Part shown: positions 16,751 to 24,381 of the stretch, in pieces
Numbering within the stretch: the stretch's first letter is position 1
How the letters are laid out: each line of letters opens with the position of its first letter
Source: an uncultured Acidimicrobiales bacterium
GTDB lineage: Bacteria; Actinomycetota; Acidimicrobiia; Acidimicrobiales; SHLQ01
Length of the DNA: 49,227 nt
Direction: 5' to 3'
Assembly (NCBI GenBank): GCA_938038815.1
Contig: CALHTF010000073.1
Coordinates: 1 to 49,227 of the forward strand
Program-made: the position numbers and the translations under genes
The notes under the pieces: generated by a model
What the model saw: only the letters and a program-made list of their open reading frames with translations
Databases searched by the model: none
Told to the model about the DNA's origin: nothing

Positions 16751-19204
16751 ATGGCCCACCGGTACCTCAAGCAACGATCCGCTCAATCCGCAGTTGCCGA
16801 CCACGAGGTAGCCGACAACGTTCGTCAGATGCTGGCCGACCTGCGGTCCGGGCGAGAGGCCGAGGCTGCGGCGCTTGCGCAGAAGTTTGATGGGTGGGGC
16901 GGCCCAGTAGTGGTTCGCCCGGAACTGGTCCGGCAGGCGCGAAACGACTTGGCTCCCTCGCTGATCGACGACATCGCCGCCGCTCATCGAAACATTCACG
17001 CCTTTGCTTCCGCGCAGCGCGAATCGTTGCAACCCTTTGAGATTGAGGTGAGCCCCGGCATTCGCGCCGGTCACAAGCTGGTGCCGGTGAACGTCGCCGG
17101 TTGTTATGTGCCGGCTGGCCGTTTCGCCCACATTGCCTCGGCGCTGATGAGTATCACGACCGCCAAGGTTGCCGGGGTGCAAACCGTGGTGGTCACGTCG
17201 CCCGCCCGCGATGACCGCGGTGGCGTGCACCCGGCGATTCTGGCCGCCGCCGAGATTGCCGGTGCCGACATCGTGCTCGGGCTCGGTGGCGTGCAAGGTG
17301 TGGCGGCGTTGGCCTTCGGGCTGTTTACCGGCCAACCGGCCGACATCATCGTCGGCCCTGGCAATGCCTACGTCGCGGAGGCCAAACGTCAGCTGTTTGG
17401 TGAAGTGGGGATCGATGTGATCGCTGGCCCGACCGAATCGATGATCATTGCCGACGAAACCGCCGACCCCCACCGGGTAGCGATCGACCTGGTCGGCCAA
17501 GCCGAGCACGGCCCCGATTCCCCGGTTTGGCTGGTCACGACTTCTCCGTTGCTCGCCGAGTCAGTTGCCGCCGAAGTCCCCAAGCTCGTCGACTCGCTGC
17601 CAGAACCGGCTCGAACCTCGGCTCGCACCGCCTGGGAGAACCACGGCGAGATCATCATCGCCGATACCAGCGAAGACGCGGCGGCCGTGAGCGATACGTA
17701 CGCCGCCGAACACCTCCAGGTAATGGCCGCCGACCTCGGGTGGTGGCACCAGCGGCTCACCAACTACGGCTCGTTGTTCTTGGGTGAAGAAGCCACCGTC
17801 ACCTTTGGCGATAAGAGTGCCGGGCCTAACCACATTCTGCCGACCCGCCGAGCAGCTCGGTACACGGGCGGTCTCAACGTGCTCAAGTTCCTGAAGCAAC
17901 TCACCTACCAAGAACTGACGCCCGAGGCAGCCCGACAACAAGGCGAGCTGGCGGCCCGGATCTCGCGGTACGAGGGTATGGAGGGCCACGCCCGTTCGGC
18001 CGATCTACGAGCAGCGACCTCGGCGGAGTCTGCTTCGAGATTGGATCTCGACTTCACCGGGCAAGAACCGTTGCCTGGCGAAGCGGTGCGCAGGGCCAAC
18101 GACCTGCTGCGCTCGGGCAAGTTGTTTCGCTACGGCGAAATGGCCGGCGATCAGGCCGATGCTGCCCGCCTCGAGGAAGAGTTTGCGGCGTTGCTGGACC
18201 GCCGGTACTGCGTAGCGTTCAACAGCTGCGGTGCATCATTGGCCGCGGCGCTCATCGCCGGAGGGGTCGAGCGAGGCGATCAGGTGTTGATGAATGCCTT
18301 CACGCTCGCTCCGGTTCCGGGTGCGGTTGCCCATGCGGGTGCCGAGCCGGTGTTTGTCGACATCACCGACGACTTCCATATCGATCTCGCCGACTTGCGT
18401 CGCCAGCAGGAGTCGACCGGCGCCCAGTGGCTTCTGCTGTCGTACATGCGAGGTCATATCCCGAACCTCGACGACGTGTTTGGGTTGTGCGCTGAGCTCG
18501 GCATCAAGGTGGTCGAGGATTGTGCCCACACGATGGGCGCCAGCTGGGACGGCCGGGCTACCGGAACGTTCGGCCTTGCCGGGTGCTTCAGTACTCAAAC
18601 CTTCAAACACGCGAACTCGGGTGAAGGTGGCCTGTTGGTCACCGACGATGAAGACCTCGCCGCCCGAGCGACGCTGCTGTCGGGGTCGTACATGCTGTAC
18701 CGCCAGCACGGTGCGCGTCCGAGCGATGAGGTGTTCGATCGCCACCGCCTCACGACGCCCAACTTCTCGATGCGGATGAGCGCGTTGGCGGCCGCCCTCG
18801 TACGCCCTCAGCTCGCCATGCTTGAGCGGCGCACCGAGGTTTGGAACGCCCGGTACCACCAACTCGCCGACGGACTCGACGCACTAGAAGGGGTACGAGT
18901 CCCCGAACGAGATAGACGCGAGCAGTTCGTTGCGTCGTCGATTCAGTTCTGCGTCGACCACCCTGACATCGCCGGGTGGGTCGATCGAGCGGCCGCCGCC
19001 GGCGTAGCGCTCAAGTGGTTCGGCGCCGACGACCCCATTGGTTTCACCAGTCGGTTCGACCATTGGCGTTATGCCGCCGAACAGTCGGTGCCCAACGCCG
19101 CCAAAGTGCTGTCGACCATGATCGACATGCGCATCCCGCTCTCTATGACTCCTGCTCAAACCGACCAAATTGTCGACGTGATCGCTGGTTCGCTCGGTCC
19201 GTAG
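16751..19204 (+). CDS. Fusion of a HisD/HpsN-like dehydrogenase and a DegT/DnrJ/EryC1-type PLP aminotransferase
   Basis: The protein is 817 residues. Residues 1-~420 are a histidinol dehydrogenase-fold enzyme with all metal/catalytic positions: Gln250 and His253 (VGQAEHG), Glu320-His321 (AAEHLQV), Asp354 (FGDKSAGPNH) and His413 (EGMEGHARS). The segment GCYVPAGRFAHIASALMSIT fits the HpsN/sulfopropanediol-type paralogs better than true HisD. Residues ~435-817 are a DegT-type aminotransferase with NSCGASLAAAL, VVEDCAHTMGA and Lys619 before HANSGEGG as the PLP lysine. Such a chain could oxidise an alcohol and then transaminate the product. The linker (~420-435) is short. I know no characterised protein with this fusion. 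Confidence 0.85.
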   Translation: MAHRYLKQRSAQSAVADHEVADNVRQMLADLRSGREAEAAALAQKFDGWGGPVVVRPELVRQARNDLAPSLIDDIAAAHRNIHAFASAQRESLQPFEIEVSPGIRAGHKLVPVNVAGCYVPAGRFAHIASALMSITTAKVAGVQTVVVTSPARDDRGGVHPAILAAAEIAGADIVLGLGGVQGVAALAFGLFTGQPADIIVGPGNAYVAEAKRQLFGEVGIDVIAGPTESMIIADETADPHRVAIDLVGQAEHGPDSPVWLVTTSPLLAESVAAEVPKLVDSLPEPARTSARTAWENHGEIIIADTSEDAAAVSDTYAAEHLQVMAADLGWWHQRLTNYGSLFLGEEATVTFGDKSAGPNHILPTRRAARYTGGLNVLKFLKQLTYQELTPEAARQQGELAARISRYEGMEGHARSADLRAATSAESASRLDLDFTGQEPLPGEAVRRANDLLRSGKLFRYGEMAGDQADAARLEEEFAALLDRRYCVAFNSCGASLAAALIAGGVERGDQVLMNAFTLAPVPGAVAHAGAEPVFVDITDDFHIDLADLRRQQESTGAQWLLLSYMRGHIPNLDDVFGLCAELGIKVVEDCAHTMGASWDGRATGTFGLAGCFSTQTFKHANSGEGGLLVTDDEDLAARATLLSGSYMLYRQHGARPSDEVFDRHRLTTPNFSMRMSALAAALVRPQLAMLERRTEVWNARYHQLADGLDALEGVRVPERDRREQFVASSIQFCVDHPDIAGWVDRAAAAGVALKWFGADDPIGFTSRFDHWRYAAEQSVPNAAKVLSTMIDMRIPLSMTPAQTDQIVDVIAGSLGP

Positions 19205-19238
19205 CCCATAGCCCGGGGTGAGCTAGGTCGGGCGAGAC

Positions 19239-19244
19239 TAGAGT
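19239..19244 (+). promoter_or_regulatory. -10 element (TAGAGT) of the alpha/beta hydrolase gene
   Basis: TAGAGT, 6 nt, ATG 19251; predicts an internal leaderless promoter after the fusion gene. No clear -35. Confidence 0.4.
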
Positions 19245-19250
19245 CGGCGT

Positions 19251-20183
19251 ATGGCGAGAGACGGGTCGATCTACCGGCGAGCTGAAGCGAAGCTGTGGGA
19301 GCACGTCGGCGCCGAACCTCGCGACTACCGCGTGAAGCTCGCAACCGGTGGTGAGGTACGGGTGCAAGAGCTTGGCGAAGGCCCGCCGGTGTTGTTTATT
19401 CACGGAGGCGCTATCTCGGGCGCTAGTTGGGCGTTGTTGACCGCCCAGTTGCCCCAATTCCGCTGCATCATGATCGACCGCCCGGGCTGTGGTCTATCGG
19501 ACCCGATCGACGGCGGACCGATAACCGAACTGGACGAGCTGAAGGCGTACGCCGACCGACTCTTGTCCGACCTGCTCGATGCGCTCGAGCTCGAACACGC
19601 GGCGGTTGCTGCAACCTCGTACGGCGGATTCATGGCGTTTCGGGGTGCGGCTGCTGCCCCCGACCGGGTCTCGAAGCTGATCGAATACAGCTGGCTGATC
19701 GGCGCGCCCGGTGGATCAGCGCCGATCGTCGCTCGAATGGGGGCGATCCCGGGCATGCAGTCGATGACCGCCAAGATGCCGATGACTCGGTCGATGGTCA
19801 AAGTTGCGCTCGCGCAGGTCGGCCTCGGCAAGGCGATCAAGACCGGCGCCTTCGACGATGTGATGCTCGATTGGGCCCACGCCCTGATGCGCCATACCGA
19901 CACGATGGGCAACGATGTTCGGTCAACGCCCAAGGTCTTCTTGCCTATCAAGGGGCAGAACGACGCCGTTCTGCTCAGCGATGAGCTGTTGTCGAAGCTC
20001 ACCATGCCGGTGCTGTTCGCATGGGGCGAGAGCGACCCCAACGGTGGTGCTGCGGTGGCCAAGGAATTCGTACCTCGGGTGCCCCACGGTGAACTGGTGA
20101 TCATCCCCGGCGCCGAACACGCGCCGTGGATTGACGACCTCGATGCGTGCGTGGAGGCAACCGTGGAGTTCCTATCTCGTTAG
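19251..20183 (+). CDS. Alpha/beta-fold hydrolase
   Basis: The protein is 310 residues. The oxyanion block FIHGGAISGASW, the nucleophile elbow AATSYGGFMAF (Ser near residue 123), an acid in FAWGESDPN and the catalytic His in IPGAEHAPWID complete a serine hydrolase triad. It is probably a cytoplasmic esterase, lactonase or C-C hydrolase. It follows the HisD-DegT gene by 46 bp and may belong to the same pathway, or be read from its own promoter. Substrate unknown. Confidence 0.87.
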   Translation: MARDGSIYRRAEAKLWEHVGAEPRDYRVKLATGGEVRVQELGEGPPVLFIHGGAISGASWALLTAQLPQFRCIMIDRPGCGLSDPIDGGPITELDELKAYADRLLSDLLDALELEHAAVAATSYGGFMAFRGAAAAPDRVSKLIEYSWLIGAPGGSAPIVARMGAIPGMQSMTAKMPMTRSMVKVALAQVGLGKAIKTGAFDDVMLDWAHALMRHTDTMGNDVRSTPKVFLPIKGQNDAVLLSDELLSKLTMPVLFAWGESDPNGGAAVAKEFVPRVPHGELVIIPGAEHAPWIDDLDACVEATVEFLSR

Positions 20184-20191
20184 GAGTTGTT

Positions 20192-20725
20192 ATGTCCTCG
20201 TCTATGTCGTTCGAAGAGATGCTGACCGGTGGTCACCCGAATTCGCTTGGTCGTACCGAGGAAGTAACCGAGATGGTCTTGGCCGACAAGGCCCGACTGG
20301 CCGACCTCTACCAGACGTACTTCAGTTCCGACGAGGTCGTGCGCCTTCGGGTCTCGAGCGCGATGAAACGGGTCACCATCGCCCAACCGGACTGGACGCT
20401 CGAGATTCTCGACGATCTCCAGTCCGAGATCGCAGCGATCGATCAGGCGTCGACCCAATGGACCCTCACGTTGATTTTCGACATGCTCGACGGCCAGATG
20501 TCGCCCGCCCAGCGCAACCGGGCCGAAGAGATCATGAAGAACAATCTGGCGAACCACGACGACTGGATTGTGCTCAACAACTCGATGAAGGTTCTCGGCC
20601 GGTGGGCCAAGAGCGATGCGAGCCTCGCCACGTGGTTGCTGCCTCATGCCCAACGCCTAGCGGGCGACGACCGAAAGTCGGTGGCCTCGAACGGCCGAAA
20701 GCTCGTCGCCCAGCTGACCTCGTAA
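20192..20725 (+). CDS. Helical, HEAT-repeat-like protein of unknown function
   Basis: The protein is 177 residues from ATG 20192, with TAGGAG overlapping the stop of the upstream hydrolase gene. It consists of amphipathic helices in pairs (VVRLRVSSAMKRVTIAQPDW, WTLTLIFDMLDGQMS, WIVLNNSMKVLGRWAKSD), like HEAT or ARM-type repeats. This points to a protein-binding scaffold. It is translationally linked to the alpha/beta hydrolase. No catalytic motif is seen. Confidence 0.72.
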   Translation: MSSSMSFEEMLTGGHPNSLGRTEEVTEMVLADKARLADLYQTYFSSDEVVRLRVSSAMKRVTIAQPDWTLEILDDLQSEIAAIDQASTQWTLTLIFDMLDGQMSPAQRNRAEEIMKNNLANHDDWIVLNNSMKVLGRWAKSDASLATWLLPHAQRLAGDDRKSVASNGRKLVAQLTS

Positions 20726-20740
20726 AGCCCAAATCAACAA

Positions 20741-20759
20741 ATCGGGGCCAGGCCCCGAT
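20741..20759. repeat. Odd-centred REP-like palindrome
   Basis: ATCGGGGCC-A-GGCCCCGAT is a perfect 9-bp stem with a single central base, 15 bp after the HEAT-like gene. It lacks a T-run, so it is not a typical terminator. It resembles the odd-centred palindrome at 41965-41979. Confidence 0.5.
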
Positions 20760-20790
20760 GTCCAACGTGCGTTTTGGTCGAAAAGACCTA

Positions 20791-20819
20791 TCGACCCTGG
20801 TTAGGGCGCTGCCTACCCT
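20791..20819 (+). promoter_or_regulatory. Putative promoter of the RTX-repeat gene
   Basis: TCGACC (20791-20796), 17-nt spacer, TACCCT (20814-20819), followed by GGGT. The leader to ATG 20851 is about 25 nt and includes AAGGAAAG. Confidence 0.5.
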
Positions 20820-20850
20820 GGGTGCATCCCCCCCCAAGGAAAGACAAGCA

Positions 20851-21372
20851 ATGACCGAAACTCTCAAAACCAACCGACGTCAGTCCAAGCCTGTTCTGAT
20901 CGCCCTCGTCGTAGCGCTACTCGCCAGCGTGGCGGCATTGGCGGCCGCACCGGCCACCGCAGCCGCTGACGGCTATACCTGCGATGGCCTCGATGCCACG
21001 ATCGTGGGTACCGAAGGTGACGACGTACTTCGCGGCACCAAGGGTCGCGACATCATCGCCGGGCTCGGTGGCAACGACAAGATCATGGGCATGGGTGGTG
21101 ACGATGTCATCTGCGGCGGTGCCGGAAACGACATCATCTCCGCCGGCCACGGCGACGACCTGGTCTTCGGCAACGAAGGTGCCGACAAGCTCAAGGGCCA
21201 AAAGGGCAACGACATGCTCTGGGGCCACGACGGAAACGACAAACTCTTCGGCGGATCCGGCGACGACGTGCTGAACGGTGGAAACGACACCGACCTCTGC
21301 AAGGGTCAGCGCGGCAACGATGTGTCGGAGTACTGCGACAAGGGTGCCAAGAAGGCCAAACGCACCAAGTAG
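20851..21372 (+). CDS. Secreted hemolysin-type calcium-binding (RTX) repeat protein
   Basis: The protein is 173 residues. Signal peptide: basic NRRQSKP, hydrophobic VLIALVVALLASVAALAA, then an Ala-rich cleavage region near APATAAA-DG. The mature part is about ten nonapeptide-like repeats of the GGxGxDxxx type (GTEGDDVLRG, GLGGNDKIMG, GGAGNDIISA, GGSGDDVLNG), which wind into a calcium-filled beta roll. Cysteines occur near both ends of the mature protein and could close the roll. Sec export replaces the type I secretion common for RTX proteins. A strong terminator follows. Confidence 0.9.
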   Translation: MTETLKTNRRQSKPVLIALVVALLASVAALAAAPATAAADGYTCDGLDATIVGTEGDDVLRGTKGRDIIAGLGGNDKIMGMGGDDVICGGAGNDIISAGHGDDLVFGNEGADKLKGQKGNDMLWGHDGNDKLFGGSGDDVLNGGNDTDLCKGQRGNDVSEYCDKGAKKAKRTK

Positions 21373-21391
21373 TCCAGCCAGATCGAAACGA

Positions 21392-21428
21392 AGAAGCACC
21401 CGACCTGGTCGGGTGCTTCTTTCGCGTT
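21392..21428 (+). terminator. Rho-independent terminator
   Basis: A perfect 13-bp stem (21392-21404 / 21408-21420) with a CTG loop is followed by TTCGCGTTTT. It lies between convergent genes and could stop both the RTX transcript and the GH1 transcript arriving from the right. Confidence 0.85.
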
Positions 21429-21432
21429 TTGG

Positions 21433-22635
21433 CTAGTGATCTTGGCCGCGGGCGGCGGCGGCCAATACCTGGGCGCTTGGGCGAACATTGCGTTCTCGGT
21501 CGATGATGCCGAACGACACGTCGTAGCCGTGGAGCCACTCGTAGTTATCGACCGCTGTCCAGTGGAACAGGCCGCGGATATCGTGGCCGGCCGCTACCTT
21601 GTCGGCGACGATCTCGAGCCCGCGTTGGAGGTATGTGGCTCGCTCCGCATCGTCGTCGGTGCCGATGCCGAACTCAGCCACCAGGATGGGCGTGTGAGGC
21701 AGTTGGTCGTGGAGGCGGTCAAGGACCAAGCCCAATCCGTCGGGGTAGATCCCATACCCAAGTGGAGATTCGGTGGCACCTGGTGGATGCACAGCGGGTG
21801 CGCCACCCAGCGCGCCAACGGTCAAGTAGTACGAGAACCCGAGAAGGTCGAAGGCTCCAGCGAGGTCTGGCCGTTCGATCGGGTCGCGGCCGGGAACCTT
21901 CAGAACCCCGTCGCGAAACAGATGGATCCCCGGGTTCCAGAGCCCGGTGTAGAACCGATCGACCAGGGCGTCCGATGTCGGGTCGTTGTCTTGGGCGACG
22001 AAGGCGGAGAGTCCAAAGATCGACGCCACCGGTTTGCCGGTCTGGCGCAGCACCAGCGCCGCTTCGGCATTGGCGAGTTGCATGGTTTCGTCAACCTGAG
22101 CACGAAGCGCTCTGTCGTCGATGCCCGGTGGCCACCCGTGTCCGCCGTAGGCGGCGTGGCTGTAGTAATTGGTTTCGTTGATCGGCTGCCAACCGCTGAC
22201 CAGGTCGCCAAAGGTTTCCGCCATGAAGTTCACATGTCGTGCCCACGCACCTGTTCGGTTGGTGTCGTTGGCAAAACCGCCCAGCTCGCTAAACCATCGG
22301 GGGAGGGTGAAGTGATGCAGGCTGACCCACGGGGAGATCCCGGCCTCATGGGCCACAGTCAAGACGCGGCGGTAGTGGTCGATCGCCTGTTGGTCGTGGT
22401 CGCCTTCGGTGGGTTCGATGCGGGCCCATTCGATCGACAGTCGGTGATGGGTGAGTCCGAGTTCGGCGAGCAAGGCAAAGTCTTCCGTGTGGCGATCCGC
22501 AAAGCTGTTGCCCTCGTGCGACACCGGCGCGTGGCCGTCGCGTTCCCATTGCCACCAGTCCGAGGCCGGGGCTGCTCCTTCGCACTGGGTCGACGATGCA
22601 CCGGTGCCCCAGAGAAAGCCGTCGGGCCAGATCAC
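21433..22635 (-). CDS. Glycoside hydrolase family 1 beta-glycosidase
   Basis: The protein is 400 residues, somewhat shorter than the usual ~450. GH1 features: FLWGTGASSTQCEG at the N-terminus, acid/base Glu154 in QPINETN (normally NEP), nucleophile Glu321 in ILVAEFGIG (normally TENG), and WTAVDNYEWLHGYDVSFGII near the end. No signal peptide, so it is cytoplasmic. It hydrolyses a beta-linked glycoside. Its start overlaps the upstream sulfatase stop by 4 bp (ATGA), so the two are translated together, suggesting a sulfated glycoside substrate. Confidence 0.92.
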   Translation of the reverse strand: MIWPDGFLWGTGASSTQCEGAAPASDWWQWERDGHAPVSHEGNSFADRHTEDFALLAELGLTHHRLSIEWARIEPTEGDHDQQAIDHYRRVLTVAHEAGISPWVSLHHFTLPRWFSELGGFANDTNRTGAWARHVNFMAETFGDLVSGWQPINETNYYSHAAYGGHGWPPGIDDRALRAQVDETMQLANAEAALVLRQTGKPVASIFGLSAFVAQDNDPTSDALVDRFYTGLWNPGIHLFRDGVLKVPGRDPIERPDLAGAFDLLGFSYYLTVGALGGAPAVHPPGATESPLGYGIYPDGLGLVLDRLHDQLPHTPILVAEFGIGTDDDAERATYLQRGLEIVADKVAAGHDIRGLFHWTAVDNYEWLHGYDVSFGIIDRERNVRPSAQVLAAAARGQDH

Positions 22636-24224
22636 GAACTGGAGAGTCCGAGCCGTGCGAGCTGGTCGGCGGGCGCCTCCAGTTCGACCAGCGCATGCCG
22701 TAAGAGGTCGACCATCTCGGCTTCGCTTGCGTCGCCGGCCCGGTTCTCTTGTTCAGCGGGGTCGACATCGAGGCTGTACAGATGGTGTTGGCCCACCGAC
22801 GCAGCACCCCCAGCCCAGAACGGCAGCCGGTCGCCATTCTCGAAGGGCTGGCGGATCACCGGAATGTTCGAGCCGGGCATGGTGTCGAGCCAGGCCCGCT
22901 GATCGGGGGCGGGTAGCCCGTCGAAACCGGGGATGTGGATCGGCATGGTCGACCAACGGTTGGAGTACATCGACAGCGGGAAGTTCTCGCCCTCGGCCGC
23001 CCGGGCGTACTTGTTGGTGCCGTCGTTGATCTGTACCCAGCCACCCCAGTAGCCACCGATCGCCCACTCGCGCACCGAAGACGCCTCGCCGGTGAGGAGC
23101 GGGACGAGCGATTCGCCGTGGGTGCGGTGCTCGACCGTTGCGTCGTACACGTCGGCGATCGTGGCGAAGATGTCGACGTTGGTGGTCAGCGCGTCGCAGG
23201 TGCCACCTCCGTCAACGCCGGGCCAGCTGACGAGCAGGGGAGTGTGGCCCAACGGTTCAAATTGGGGCACGCCCGGCTTGCCCCATATGTCTTGGCCATC
23301 GCGAACGTCGCCCAGGTAGTGGCCATGATCGGTGCACACCATCAGCGCCGTGGTCTCCCACAGGTCGTTGGTATCGAAGGCGTCGAGCACCTTGGCGAAC
23401 CAGTGGTCGATCATCGACAACTTTGCGCCGTAGTTCGCTCGAATATGGCGGCCCTCGGCCTCGGTGATCACGCCCTTCTCGAACGCCCCAACCGCATAGG
23501 GCGGCCAGATCAGCCACTCGTCGTCCCACTCGCCGTCCTGGTACTTACCGGCCCAGGGAGCGGGGGTATCGAACGGCTCGTGGGGGTCGAACTCGTCGAC
23601 GAACAGAAACCAGCTGTGGTGGTGCGGGGTCGACTCGCTGAGGAAGCGCGCTGCCTCGGTCATGGTTCGCGGGCCGGGGTAGTCGGCCTCTTCTCGGAAG
23701 TAGGTTCGAGACCGGTCGTACCCCCGGTCGGGCATCTTGAGCCCGTAGGCCTTCTCGAAGAAATAGCCGCCACTCTTGGCAGCCATGGCCGGGGTCCCGG
23801 CCCATGACGGGTCGGGATGGGTCCGCCAGAGGTCTCCTTCATGGCCGCGGACGTAGTCCCAGCCACCAAAATCGGTGTGGTAGTTCTCGCCGCCGGTTTC
23901 GAACAGGTGCGGATGGTCGGTCACCAGGTAACTCGTGACGCCCTGGTGGGAGAGCACTCGGGTGATCGGTTGCTCCCACACCTCGATCGACCCCCAGGGC
24001 TTCCACAAGAAGTCGAGCGCTCCGCACAAGATGTCGTGACGGGCTGGCATGCAGGGCAACGAGCCGGTCACGTGGCGGGTAAACCTGGTCGCGTGTTGGG
24101 CGGCAAACCGGTCGAGGTTGGGCGTGTCGAACTCCTCGGCGCCGTACGCACCCAGCATGTGACGGTTGAGCGAGTCGAGAAGGATGACGCACACATTCTG
24201 GGGCATGTTCGTTCGATCGGCCAT
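22632..24224 (-). CDS. Type I formylglycine-dependent sulfatase
   Basis: The protein is 530 residues. The metal site starts at CVILLDSLNRHMLGAYG, and the modification motif Cys58-x-Pro60-x-Arg62 (SLPCMPARHD) marks the cysteine converted to formylglycine. ALMVCTDHGHYLGD supplies further metal ligands and GKPGVPQFEPLGHTPLLV follows, as in choline-/aryl-sulfatase-like enzymes. No signal peptide is seen, so it acts in the cytoplasm. It removes sulfate from an ester and is coupled to the GH1 gene. No formylglycine-generating enzyme lies in the window. TAACGT (24231-24236) is 6 nt before the ATG. Confidence 0.93.
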   Translation of the reverse strand: MADRTNMPQNVCVILLDSLNRHMLGAYGAEEFDTPNLDRFAAQHATRFTRHVTGSLPCMPARHDILCGALDFLWKPWGSIEVWEQPITRVLSHQGVTSYLVTDHPHLFETGGENYHTDFGGWDYVRGHEGDLWRTHPDPSWAGTPAMAAKSGGYFFEKAYGLKMPDRGYDRSRTYFREEADYPGPRTMTEAARFLSESTPHHHSWFLFVDEFDPHEPFDTPAPWAGKYQDGEWDDEWLIWPPYAVGAFEKGVITEAEGRHIRANYGAKLSMIDHWFAKVLDAFDTNDLWETTALMVCTDHGHYLGDVRDGQDIWGKPGVPQFEPLGHTPLLVSWPGVDGGGTCDALTTNVDIFATIADVYDATVEHRTHGESLVPLLTGEASSVREWAIGGYWGGWVQINDGTNKYARAAEGENFPLSMYSNRWSTMPIHIPGFDGLPAPDQRAWLDTMPGSNIPVIRQPFENGDRLPFWAGGAASVGQHHLYSLDVDPAEQENRAGDASEAEMVDLLRHALVELEAPADQLARLGLSSS

Positions 24225-24230
24225 GGCCGG

Positions 24231-24236
24231 ACGTTA
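24231..24236 (-). promoter_or_regulatory. -10 element (TAACGT) of the sulfatase-GH1 operon
   Basis: The minus strand reads TAACGT, 6 nt, ATG 24224; predicts a leaderless mRNA. Confidence 0.35.
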
Positions 24237-24381
24237 CTGGGGGAGCCCGAGGCAAACGGCATCTAGTTTCGGCAAAAGTGGCAATGGTCACACCAGGCTG
24301 GCATACTGATCATCGCGTTACTTGCCGGTAACAAATCTGGTTGGCGGGCCGGTTCCACCCCAATTCCACCCAGGAGTCCCC

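Noticed and set aside
16751..18010. True histidinol dehydrogenase of histidine biosynthesis
   Set aside because: No other his gene is near, the domain is fused to an aminotransferase of the sugar-type family, and the GCYVPAGRFAHIASA segment fits HpsN-type paralogs better.
21436..22902. 488-codon plus-strand frame antisense to GH1 and sulfatase
   Set aside because: Long only because of high GC at third positions of the opposite strand; no signal, motif or ribosome site.
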